A stretch of 64,000 nt of DNA from Lineus longissimus (Eukaryota > Nemertea > Pilidiophora > Heteronemertea > Lineidae), in contig NC_088320.1 in NCBI RefSeq assembly GCF_910592395.1, positions 8,372,001-8,436,000 of the forward strand. The letters run 5' to 3'. The position numbers and the translations under genes are program-made. Below are positions 22,667 through 33,357 of the stretch, piece after piece; position 1 is the first letter of the stretch, and each line of letters opens with the position of its first letter. Below the pieces are notes generated by a model. The model had not been told where the DNA came from and did not search any database. It saw only the letters and a program-made list of their open reading frames with translations.

Positions 22667-23881
22667 GATTCATGCACTTGATTGGGAACAACGTTTACAT
22701 GACGTAGTGTTGGCCGTCGTCACGGGCTTACTGGACTTTGCGCAATATTTCGCAAAAAATGTATTCTACGCAACGGTCCCTAGGTGACTTTTCCTTTTCA
22801 TAATACACAGCCTGTCCATCCTAGATCGTGGTTACATGGGGAGTAATCGTTGTAAAATTAGGCCAAACGCAAAGACAGTTAACCCGGGTACCACTATGTT
22901 TACGATGCGAACAAGCCGTGTAAGTCATTATCAGCATTTTTTCATTGAACATTTGCGGGTACAGCGTCACATGGAGCAGCATTGAACGGTAAACAGGTTC
23001 ACATCATATTTAGACAACGGCTTGTAACGGCCATACAGGAAACGATTCGTATCAAAAACCGACGATCACAACTATTCGCTTGCTGAGAGTATACATTATG
23101 CGCATACATTACATTCAGACATTTGAGCTTCCAAGCTTTGAGAAATAACAGGTCATGTGCGAATTTGGCATGTAATTTTGGTAATTTACGTGAGTACATT
23201 TTCAACCCCGAAAAGTGTGAAGTGAAGTTATGCTTTTATTTAGTAAAAATCGGTAGGCATGTCCAACAAGACATGTGTCTCAGCTGCCTGGGTGGGTGTG
23301 GGTCATCACTCAAAAGTCGTTCTCTGCAATGCATGCAAGCACTGCGTGTGTGTTTGATTTGTGTATACAATGTACGTTACCCTCTCTGCTTCACATGAAT
23401 GAACCTCATAAGGGTTTGATTAATTAATTGTTTGTCGTACCTTCTTCGATCGAGGTCCGAACAAATTTTCAGGCTGGAGATCACCAACTTATGAAGCACT
23501 GCCCCCCCCCCCCCCCCCCCCAACTACAAAGTAAGACCATATGAGACCCACTAAGGCAGCACTAGAGTTAGACTACAAAACTAAGACCCCCACTCATGAA
23601 CTACAAAACTAAGACCCACTTTTATTTCGATATTTGATTCATGATTTTGATTTTTAAAAACACGTATTCATAATGGAAAACACATCCATACTGGTGACTG
23701 ACACCATGTATCGAACTTGACGTACCGGGGTAAAACACAATGGTCGCTCCCCCATTTCGCCCGTTTCGTTTCGTTGCGCAAAGTCCAGTAAGCCGTCGTC
23801 ACGTCACCATGCATTACATTACTGTAACGTGACGAGACGTGACGTTTTCGTAAACGTTGGTCCCAATCAAGTGCATGGATC
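22667..23881. mobile_element. TIR element of 1.2 kb inserted in repeat H
   Basis: The ends are inverted copies starting GAT(T/C)CATGCACTTGATTGGGA. They continue imperfectly through CAACGTTTAC, CGTCGTCACG and GGCTTACTGGACTTTGCGCAA, about 80-130 bp in. The interior has no transposase frame and includes a 20-base C run (23502-23521) and a short tandem ACTACAAAACTAAGACCC. The target duplication is unclear. Confidence 0.65.
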
Positions 23882-23990
23882 AATAGTAAGGCGCTGCATG
23901 GAGCCATGGATCTACGCGCGGTGACGTCTTTTTGATGTTGATATCCACCTGATGCAGGAGATGTTTAGGTGAGATATCGATCTTTCCTTG

Positions 23991-24945
23991 TAGGCCATGG
24001 GACGAGTGGCAAAAATGTGTCTAGAAAAAGGATTCCGTTTGACAAATTAGCGGGCAAATAGAAAACAGTCGTTTTTGGGTAATATGGGGGTGCTTATTTC
24101 AAAAATCAATTTTTCTCCCGCGTAAAGTTGCACATTAGGTCAGAAATGAGACCCTTAATAGGGCCTAATGGTCCCAAAGTAGGGGTCAAAAAGTGGATGT
24201 CATCGAAACATGTCAACTTGGGTATCAAAATGAAGGTCTATGGGGGTACTTTAACACTGCATAGTTTTTGGCTCCCTTAACGAACCGTGGGACCCCCAGG
24301 GAGGGTCAAAAAAGGCAAAAGTGGTAACTTTGACCCTGTCCCACGATCTTCATAGGGACTATAAATGGATAAAAACTGTTTTATTTGACAGTAATCGTAT
24401 AGACCTTCAGAATGATACCCATGACAACACTCTCGGGGTAAAGGGTTGCCGAGATAGTAATTTTGACCCCTTTTTAGGCTCCAAATTTAAGATCTCGAAA
24501 ACTTTTGCCCAAGGGTGTCGTCATGGGTATCTATGAAAAGGTCTATGTGTGTACTGTCGAATAAAACAGTTTTTATCTACATGCGGAGCCCATGAAGCTC
24601 ATGGGAGGCGGTCAAAGTTTCCACTTTTGCCCTTTTTGACCCTCCCTGGGGGGTCCCACGGTTCGTTAAGGGGGCCAAAAACTATGCAATGTTAAAGTAC
24701 CCCCATAGACCTTCATTTTGATACCCATGTTGACATGTTTCGATGACATCAACTTTTTGACCCCTACTTTTGGACCATTAGGCCCTATTAAGGGTCTCAT
24801 TTCTGACTTAATGTGCAACTTTACGCGGGAGAAAAATTGATTTTTGAAATCAGCACCCCCATATTACCAAAAAACGACTGTTTTCAATTTGCCCGCTAAT
24901 TTGTCAAACGGAACTTCACATTTTTTACACTCGTCCCATGGCCTA
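23991..24945. mobile_element. 955-bp near-complete palindrome (foldback element) with 3-bp TSD
   Basis: The whole element reads as its own imperfect reverse complement: TAGGCCATGGGACGAGTG at the left end and its complement at the right, with the arms pairing almost to the centre near 24468 at roughly 85-90% identity. Flanking TTG (23988-23990 and 24946-24948) is single in the uninterrupted repeat H copy at about 8028-8030, which proves the borders and gives a 3-bp duplication. Three-bp duplications occur in PIF/Harbinger and CACTA groups, but the termini do not decide between them. There is no coding capacity; transcripts would form a long hairpin. Confidence 0.85.
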
Positions 24946-25034
24946 TTGTTATTTGGCAACTCGGAGAGAGCCCCAAACAACCTAGGTGGCGGATGATGTT
25001 TCTTGTCATTGTCTGAACACATGAAAATACTCTG

Positions 25035-25544
25035 CGTACATTCGTCATCTTTTCCTCTCGTGGCTTCGAACAACGGGAAGGGAAAAGCGCACTTTGCAGG
25101 GCTTCAGTGCCCTCCCCCCAAAAAAAGAAAATATCACAAATCAGCACTGACTTCATTACTCTCAGTGACCCTGTTGACGAGCTTGACGTCGCGGAATTCC
25201 GCCGGCTTCGAGGAGCGGGAAAGGAATTGGCGCGCTAGGAATTTATTGACCTGTTGAGGGCGAAGATGATCGAAAATCGTGCTTTTCTTATAACTTAGGT
25301 AAAAGCAAAATTTAAAAATCGTCAAAAACATTCAGAAGTATAATTTGCTAATAAAACAGGACAAGAATAAACCTATTGACATAAAAAGCCGTTCATTCAT
25401 TTAAGTTTTTTCTTGGTTCTAAAATAGCTTGGCGTTGATTCGTTCCAGTTAACATTGGACTCCTATCACACGTGCTCAGCGCTGAAGGGGCGGTATCTTA
25501 ACCTCTCTACATAATTCCAGGTCTACTGTAATCAGATTGATGGG
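25035..25544. other. No recognised feature
   Basis: Spacer without a convincing exon or repeat. Confidence 0.45.
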
Positions 25545-25752
25545 TTGGCGAGTGAGCATTTAGTCGTCCTCTCTCCTGATGTCCCACACATCTGCCACCA
25601 GGCCCAGATATATTGGCGACGCTTCTTACCAGAACCGACCTACTTGACAATGCATCAACCAATTATCCTCCACCCCTCAATGCGGACGACTTTTTCAATC
25701 TCGATCTGATCGATGTCAATAACACTCCCCGAGGCAAAGAGTCGCTGATGGT
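25545..25752 (+). pseudogene. BEL/Pao-like retrotransposon pol remnant (integrase C-terminal part)
   Basis: One frame gives an HQAQIYWRRFLPE segment like the (Q)YL..FWRRW..EYLP motif near the end of BEL/Pao integrases. A second frame just downstream (about 25676-25752) gives NLDLIDVNNTPRGKESLMV, which resembles the VLI.D.N.PRGKWPLGRV motif that follows in the same proteins. A frame change lies between the two. No LTR, gag or RT was found next to it. The match is by eye, short and degraded. Confidence 0.4.
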
Positions 25753-26439
25753 TTGAAGCACAGCCCTGTACCTTGCTATTAACCTCATCAAGAACAATAA
25801 AAACCTGGGTTGTCTTTTATTTCTGCAATGCTGCGAGAAACTGTCTGCGTCTCAGATAAAGTAGAATAAAAACTGCTACGTGCAGTGTATCACAATTGAC
25901 CACATTCTGGCATAAAACATATTTGATTTGATTTGCTAATGCACACTTTTGACCGGCACTGTATATTGGGCAAGTTTCATAAGTCTTACGAAGAGCACCG
26001 AACGACGATGTACAATGTAAGTACGTGTAATGCAGTTAAATACGACGTGTTAGCATGCACACACAACCGGGAGGCATTATCCTCAGTGATAAACTGCGGA
26101 TTGGTGATTTCCCGCAATGGTACATTTGTCCTAATAGTTTCAGGCAAAGAAGGTTCGAAAGGGTGATTAACGATGGTAAGCAAGATCGTATAGGCCCACC
26201 AAATATGTTTTAACCACTTTTTCAACATTCCGATTAATTTTCTTGTAACACTCGCGGAATCAGCTAGGATATTGGGTGTTTGGGTAATTGGGTAATTGGG
26301 TAGGGTGGCATATTAGTTCGATCTAGATGTCTGCTATAATAACCTCAAGTATGATAAACATCAAAATTTCGCCTGCTACTCTCCTTCTGTAAACAACACA
26401 TAAGTGAGAGGTTTTGAAAAATGATTGAAAAGAAGGGTG
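25753..26439. other. No recognised gene; short GGGTAATT microsatellite
   Basis: Mostly unrecognised. TTGGGTAATTGGGTAATTGGGTAGGG at about 26279-26305 is a small simple repeat. Confidence 0.5.
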
Positions 26440-26688
26440 CTTTTGGTTTTGGAAGAGTTTGGAGTCTGATAGATTGAACGACCATTTGCAGCGGTTACAG
26501 GAAAATTCGTCCCCGGATAATTCGTCCCCGGAAAATTCGTCCCCGCAAATTCGTCCCCGAAAAATTCGTCACCAAGGAAAATTCGTCCCCGGAAAATTCG
26601 TCCCCGAGGATAATTCGTCCCCGAGGATAATTCGTCTTTTGGTTTTGGAAGAGTTTGGAGTCTGATAGATTGAACGACCATTTGCAGC
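26440..26688 (+). repeat. Minisatellite framed by identical 53-bp direct repeats
   Basis: Identical 53-bp repeats (26440-26492 and 26636-26688; contain GAGTTTGGAGTCTGATAG) enclose about 143 bp of tandem AATTCGTCCCCGG(A/T)-type units of 13-18 bp, roughly nine copies. The minus strand reads open through it only because the unit lacks stop codons. Units of this type are found inside some nonautonomous Helitron-like elements of marine animals, but no Helitron ends were identified. Confidence 0.85.
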
Positions 26689-27574
26689 ATATGTGTGAGG
26701 CAACTACTTCTGGGATTGTTTTTGTTCCGACCTCGTAATCTTCTGAGGAGAGGTACTACACTCATCAAGGATCTTCCGACGGCTCCCCGTCTACTTCAGC
26801 TCTCTTTATCAGGTGCATCCTCCTTTCCATGCCTGTATACGTTCATCAGGTACCGAGTGAAATGCCATGAAGCTCATAATGCGTGTGATCTTTTGATTCT
26901 TGTGATGATATGATGGGCCATTGCAGATATATATAAGAGCAGGAAAGACCCGACACCATACCATTCATGCGGCTGTAACAAAGCATTTTTTCTTCGGGTT
27001 ATTACCTTGACATGTCACGTGCAGAAGCGGTATCAAAACCCTTGAAAACTAATGAATGCATAAAACTGTCGTATGTACTCTAGACTTACCGATCTTACAC
27101 TGTTTCTAGATATGCTGGCAAAGCCCCCTTAGATATTATGCGCATTTTTGTTGGATGCCATTCAACATTGTTCAATCGGAATGGACAATGGGGTGGGCTA
27201 CACCCGTTGTTAAATGGTTATGCATTTTGCCTTTGCATTAATTTCACTGTTAGAATTTCGGATGCCAGGCACTTAAATATTTTATTTATTACGTGTATTA
27301 TTAAGAAGCAGAGATACTTGGTGAATGTTTCTAAAAATTTTAATAGGTCGAAACCGAAAATATGAAATAGAAAAAAGAATTCTGCTTGCTAACTTATTTC
27401 AAAGATTTCATCTGGGGTCAGTAACAAATATTGAACTAGTATTGGGCAATTCGCCTAACAGCAAATTGCAGACCATATCCCTGGTGAAAGTATTTTGTCA
27501 TGTTGAGAAATTAGGTTTGCACCAGGATATAACCAGATAAATCAGAGGCAAATAACCCTGAATAACCAGCTGAA
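26689..27574. other. Unrecognised; one TATA-like motif
   Basis: ATATATATAAGAGCAGG at 26927-26943 resembles a TATA box on the plus strand, but the first ATG frames downstream are very short (3 and 22 codons). No gene can be supported. Confidence 0.3.
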
Positions 27575-27754
27575 TTAGGTTGTGACAGTAGGTGCATCAT
27601 AAATACTAGAATTAGCGATGGTTCTGGGACTGCAACAACTCAGCATATAGATGGTCAGAATCCAGCAGACAACAAGCAAATGTAATCTGAATCTCAACAT
27701 CTTTCGTATCTTTTGATGAGTTTTCTGGTCGAGTGAGGGAAACCAGTTGGTCAT
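27575..27754 (-). CDS. Candidate small membrane or secreted protein
   Basis: The minus-strand ORF of 59 codons starts at the first ATG downstream of a TATA box (27823-27830). It has a basic segment followed by a hydrophobic stretch (LHLLVVCWILTIYML, residues 24-38), then SCC and a short polar tail. If translation began at the second in-frame ATG (27700, good context with A at -3), the hydrophobic segment would be a signal peptide near the N-terminus of a 41-residue product. No family was recognised and no splice donor is obvious. Small size means chance cannot be excluded; the TATA-to-ATG arrangement is the main support. Confidence 0.25.
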   Translation of the reverse strand: MTNWFPSLDQKTHQKIRKMLRFRLHLLVVCWILTIYMLSCCSPRTIANSSIYDAPTVTT

Positions 27755-27822
27755 CTGATATGACTGGTGGGGATGAAAGCTCCCAATGTTGGGACGACCA
27801 ATAATACATTGCGTCTCCACAG

Positions 27823-27830
27823 TATTTATA
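27823..27830 (-). promoter_or_regulatory. TATA-like box upstream of the 27.6 kb ORF
   Basis: TATAAATA on the minus strand would place transcription start near 27800, just after an upstream ATG at 27809 that would otherwise open a competing frame. Confidence 0.3.
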
Positions 27831-27839
27831 TTATAATAC

Positions 27840-30800
27840 CTCCCTCAATGCACACATGGTTCTGCTGCCAATTTTTTCTTCAAATGATCTAGGTGTCAAT
27901 CATGCACTTGTGGGTACTGGCACCACGTAGGTTACTTCTGATCTGATCTTAAGTGGCAGGTTTTTGGTGCTTTGTCCTGGTGCTCATTTTTAAGATGACA
28001 AAACACTATCACCAGGGATATGGTCTGCAATTGCTGTTAGGAAAGTCACAACCTGGGGACAAAAAATAAATGTGATTTAGACTTCGCATTCCTTTGAAGT
28101 GTAGGTTGCAACATCCCAGGCCATTGATGCATGCATGGTCACAACATAGGGGCAACCGGGAATCATGGCAAGGATTTTTACAACCATTCTTTTGAGGTGT
28201 AGATTGTGATGTAAGGGAAGTGTCTTGATCTCTACATAAAATTCCTTCGACATGGTGCAACAAACCAGTCCAGTAGATATATATACATGGTCATAGCATA
28301 CGGCATCGAGACAACCAGTATGCAAGGTTACGGCCAGGCCCAAGGGGTATGACCGATCAGCACTAAGAGTAAAAACGTAAAATGCAATAATATCTTTTTA
28401 AACTAACTGCCACAGTAGGTTTATTTATCCAGTCTTTTTGAAGTAAAAGTATTACAGTGAAAAGAACGAAATACGGCTGGAATATTATACTGGTTTGTCT
28501 TCGGACGGCAAATTCAGCACTGCACCGATGTCAAGGTTAAGACGGTTATACGACTTTGCCTCATCAGCTCCTCGTGGTCAAGGCTCCTATATCCGTGACT
28601 GATGCGGTCGCAGAACAGAACAGATGCTGATCATCCCCGTCACTGCGTCAGGCTGTAAAACAGAGCGAGGAAATATTTTAACTTCACCAGAAGTTTTATC
28701 ATTCATTATTCAGACCAACAGACACTGACTACCTGCTAATAGTCTATGAATTTCATTGTCATAATTCAGAACAAACACTTATCACCTTTGCTGACAATAT
28801 TTTCAGAAGGTGTGTACATTCGTGTGTCCATTTACACTGCACGTGTATACGTGCTTTACTGTACATTTCTACAGGAGTGAGCAGGATGTACAGAAAAACG
28901 ATCTCCAAAACTGTTGCTTTCAGCACTCGCGACACGTTAAGCGAGGTTTTAGCAATTATTTTCAGTCAAGGTATATCTCATGTGTAGAGTCTGGGTGATT
29001 TGGAGACATTCTTAGGTGTTTAAGGCGCACAGTTTGATGAAACTTGCCCGAATTCGTAATTTTTTTGATGAATGTATATCCGCCATTGCGGGGATCTGGA
29101 AACTTTCGGATGACAAGTTTGCCTCAAAAGATGGACGTGCTCCCTATAATCACCCAAACTAACAGCGAATATATATTCTTAAGATCCTTTTCTTGACCTC
29201 TGATGAGTTAATTTTGTCTGATGCAGTGTTTCAACACAAATTTGAGGGCGATTACAATCACGAAAAAATCACACTCACCCAGTCTAGAATGCGTAGACGA
29301 AATGTCTGTTGGCTCTTCCATGTAGCGGGTATCCTCCCACCTGTTCAGGTCGGGACAGATCAACGTTGAGCAACTTGCCTAATCGGTAAAAACGCGGGAG
29401 GCAGTGCTATTACCGGAACGGTTCAGAACCGGCGATTTTCATCAAAAATCACCCGAAAACTAAAAAAGTAAGCAACGGCTGCAAAAATAAAGTACACGTT
29501 GTTCGTTAGCAGGTTATGAAACGTAACCTAACCAAATTTCAGGTCGTTCCGTGCGGCAGTTTCGGAGATACGTGTCGAAAACCACATCCCTCGGGTCCTG
29601 GCGATCGGCTCAGTAAAAACAATAGACCATATCCACGGAGTTGTGGATATGGTCTAATTAATGAAACAGTCTTTCAGGTTTACAAATCTTCCTAACTATG
29701 AGAAACAAAATATTTTTTTGTCAGTGAAGATCAGAGCGAGATAACACATGCGACTCCGTTGGCGCATGCCATTGACAAAAGAATAATACCTGACTTATCG
29801 ACCCATCCCCATTCAAAATCATTGTAATGATTGGTGGCAAAGCCTCATTCTTTGTAGGATATCAATCAACCAGTGTCAAGAAGAAATCGGCATCCGTCTT
29901 CAAACATTTCGGATTTCCGCGAAATACATCGATTCCGCCATTTAAATCTGTGTAACAAATTAAGTCTTGCATGCGTCACGTATTGAATGTCCTCGTAATC
30001 TTGCTTTGATATGTTATGAAAGCTTGCTAGGCGGTTGAATACATGTATTTACATTCACTGTACGTATTTTGTCCCTGCTAGTAGTATTGCATTTAGTGCG
30101 GAGTGGGCCTTTTCGCCCTCGGTCTTTCCGTTTCGAACTTTGCCATACATCTTTACAATTGTTATGGATGTGGATCTCCGCCCAGCATGATCATTAGCTC
30201 TTCATGGCGCGGTATCGTTTCGCGTTTCGCCTCCCGGTTCTTCTCCGGATGGTGCGGTTTATCGTAGTTTTGATGAAAAAATGGTCAAGGATACTGCTCC
30301 TTCAGAATTTCTTGATTGGAGTCCCACTGCATTTGGATTTCCGTTCATTTAATTAAGTATAATCAACCTAGCCATGCGCTGACAATTCTTGCTGTTTGTC
30401 ATTGTAATGTGTGGATATCAACTAAAAACCGCGTAGCCGTGTACCGACTGAATCACAACCAAATACGAGCTGACACTAATGCCTTGGTTTAAAAAATGTT
30501 GCATATTGAGCCAGCCACGCCGAGAACAGTCAAAATCATTTTCGCTAAATATCCTTATGGACAGTATAAATGGCAGGTTTTAACTGAATGGAATTGTACA
30601 CGTCGCGGCTTACGCCTGAATCATTGAATCCCAACCAACCGGAGCTTCTGGTTTGCTTAATTTTGCATACGCTGTTGGATTCTTGAAAAATCGCATTCAG
30701 TGGAAACTTACGCGACAGCTTGGTTTCTACTGAGTTCAGATTTGCAAGAATTACACAAGACATGCGACATCGCAAGGTAAACGTTTTTGTTGGGTCTATT

Positions 30801-31806
30801 TCATCGGTTCAGTGAGGCGAGACAAAACAATCACGTTGTCGCAGTCGCAAGCAGTGAAAACCTACAATCGCACGACATGCGATTGCGACGAAGGATGCGA
30901 CTGTACTTAGTTATTTCACGTCGTATATGTAATGTACATGTACCCAAAGAATGTCAAAATCACGAAAGTTGTGAAATACATGTGAAATATTACCAAACTG
31001 CACGCAGTGTAAACTTCCTACCTATCGATAAGAAAGGGTATTGCGATTTTGAATCAAAACAATACTGAAAACGTATAATATTTCTAAACGTGTCTTTGAT
31101 TTTATTTTCAGGAGTGAATATTGGTATCGACTTCGACGCAACCCCTTACTTTGCCAGAAATTGATTTTGTAACTTTGGACAGATAAACCCCGAGTCTGCC
31201 CGCTCCGGCATGTCTGTCGGCCATCGAATCGCTCCAGTACAAGAACCCGATCTGGATGCAATGGTTCATTTACTCGAGAGAGGTTGTTAAAGCATCATCC
31301 TCGACCTCCATCTGTGGACAGGGAGGTGAATATTGAACAAAATCGCGCTAATCATAGCTGAGCATGTATGATTACATAATAACGTATGAAAACGCACTTG
31401 CTCAACAGTAATCTTTTCTACCACCGTAAAAGTGTCGTAAAAGTCAAATCAAATCAAATCCAAATATATAATAAATAACTCATAAATGGGGGATTGGATG
31501 TGACAAAATACATTGATATCGGCATAGCAGCGGGTTTCATTATAATTGCAACATGCCGCATTTGATTTGAGGTAAAACTTACTGACACATTAGGAGTTAT
31601 ACATGATTTCGCACAAACGACCGTTTCCTGATCGAATAATGACATGGGGTGGCCCAAAAAAACCGCATTGAAATCTAGCCTTAAAAAATCCAGAAACGAA
31701 CCTTCGGACGTATTGAAATTAGAAACATTAGTTGTCATGGGCGAGTTTCAAAAAGTGAATTCCGTCAAACACCCCCTCACACTTCATTGGATGACAGTGA
31801 AAAATA
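27840..31806. other. Long stretch without recognised genes
   Basis: About 4 kb of AT-rich sequence. There are short open frames on both strands (for example 28009-28343, 30545-30775, 31454-31738) without domains or supported splice sites. The one notable structure is the hairpin at 29623-29656. Confidence 0.4.
29623..29656. repeat. Perfect hairpin, 14-bp arms, 6-base loop
   Basis: TAGACCATATCCAC at 29623-29636 pairs exactly with 29643-29656 across a GGAGTT loop. It is isolated and of unknown function. Confidence 0.85.
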
Positions 31807-31983
31807 CAGTAGAACCTCTCTATTAAGGACACCCTCGGAACAGACAATCCTGTCCTTAATAGAGAGGTGTCCTGCTTAGAGAGGTCAAATAGAATGGAAA
31901 CAACCGATTTGGGACTAAAACGAGTGTCCCTTATAGAGAGGTTGTTCTTAATAGAGAGGTGTCTGCTGAGGCAGATTCCACTG
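31807..31983. mobile_element. 177-bp pogo/Tc1-like MITE
   Basis: It is bounded by TA (31805-31806 and 31984-31985), starts CAGTAGAACCTCTCTATTAA and ends CCACTG. Inside, AATAGAGAGGTG-type subterminal motifs recur four times in both orientations. CAGT-starting termini with TA duplication are typical of pogo/Tigger and Tc1-type MITEs. There is no coding capacity. Confidence 0.8.
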
Positions 31984-33344
31984 TACGTTAAACTGAAAAT
32001 TTGGAAAAATGAGGCTGGTACAGCTGTTGAGCAGTTTTACAGTTTACAATAAATCGTAGCTCAATGTTTAACCCAATAGAGCCCGACAACAGAAACTAGT
32101 TCTTGTGTCTGTCGGAACGATAGATTTTGTCAACTTATGACTACAGTCCTCACAAGAGTAGTGTAGGCCTACCATTTCCATTAACTTCGTACGAGCAATA
32201 TTCATTGCCCTTACCGCATCTCAGTCGATATCAAAGCGTCATTGAACCCTATTGTCCACATGTTCATCAGGCCGAGTCTAGCTTACTGGTCTGCGCCGGA
32301 CTTATGAACAGGAATTGAGAAAGTTCATTTTCACACCGCCCGAGAAAATGTAACGTTGGTCTTGTGAAATCCCCTTAGTTTCTATTAACTGCTATCGTCA
32401 AATGTGATGCATTTCTTCAAGATTAGCTTTGAAAAGCTTGGTGTTTGCCAAATTTAAACAATGACAACTTTTGAAAAGGCTCTCATACATAACTGTTGGC
32501 TTTCAGTGCTTTTCATAATTTGTAATTTCATGGCTAAAGAAGCTTTTCGTGGTAGCAAAGCAACATTGTAAAATGCCGATACCAAACGTCTGTTCATACA
32601 GATCACCTAATTGAACTATCGGACGAGAAGATTATGTGATTGGCTCTGTTTGATCGTCTCATCCGCCATCCGCCTCAAACCAAACATTTTCTATTGTTCT
32701 AGCAATAGAGATGCTGTAGTCAATTTCTCAACGTACTGCTGATGTATTAGACAAATAATATACCGATGTACCTACAGAGCTGATATGAAAATTTTGATTG
32801 GTTTTCTAAACAGTAATTTCTTGGTTTAAGGCCTGCATCTTGACCCGCAATGTTTTGAGATCGCTAAATCACTCACCCAAAACCTTGACATTTTCCGCAT
32901 CAGAAGCTGTTTGCTGGCCAGGTTTAAGGTAGCCTCAATTTTCGACCAATCAGAACATCTCTCACCGAACGATCTCAGCATCAGCAGTAACATCCGATTC
33001 TGAGCGACAATACGATTTAAAATATCAACGACAATACGATTTAAATTTGTAATAATTCATGTTTTGCCATGGCGCAGGAGAAACATTCCAGGTAAATGAA
33101 GAGTACATGTACTTTAGAATGTGTGGAGTTAACGCTGGTTTTTGTGTTGGCTATCCCAGGAGAACGAATTTCTGCCTACAACCATGTGCCCTCTAAAAAT
33201 ACACTAACAATTCCATTTGTTGGACCGTTGCCAAAACAGGCGACGAGGTTGGACAACGTGCAATCGGCGTTGACCTTTTGCCCTCTGTAAGTTTTCATAT
33301 CAGCGCTGTGATTGGGGCACGCGCTGAGAGCGTGACGAGAAAAC
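31984..33344. other. No recognised gene; one exon-like start
   Basis: Two copies of CGACAATACGATTTAAA lie at about 33005-33043. GCCATGGCGCAGGAGAAAC with a CAG/GTAAAT donor-like site (33066-33096) looks like a tiny first coding exon, but no continuing exon could be found. Confidence 0.3.
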
Positions 33345-33357
33345 AGAAGAATAATGG
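33345..33357 (+). repeat. 13-bp target-site duplication, left copy
   Basis: AGAAGAATAATGG is repeated exactly at 36467-36479 on the other side of the LINE, which defines the insertion borders. Confidence 0.9.

Larger units (their letters stand above)
22490..25034 (+). repeat. Interspersed repeat H, third copy, split by two insertions
   Basis: Compared with the uninterrupted copy at 7733-8110, this copy is in three pieces: 22490-22666, 23882-23990 and 24946-25034. The gaps are filled by a TIR element (22667-23881) and a palindromic element (23991-24945). Outside the inserts the order and sequence follow the 7.7 kb copy (GGCGCTGCATGGAGCCATGG, then TTTAGGTGAGATATCGATC, then CCTAGGTGGCGGATGATG). 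Confidence 0.75.

Noticed and set aside
26493-26635. CRISPR-like array
   Set aside because: The units are adjacent and degenerate with no unique spacers of constant length, and the genome is eukaryotic.
26376-26768. A 130-codon repetitive minus-strand protein
   Set aside because: It is created by the minisatellite, whose unit has no stop codon; the reading frame is not otherwise supported.
29623-29656. microRNA precursor
   Set aside because: The perfect 14-bp stem with 6-base loop is too short for an animal pre-miRNA.
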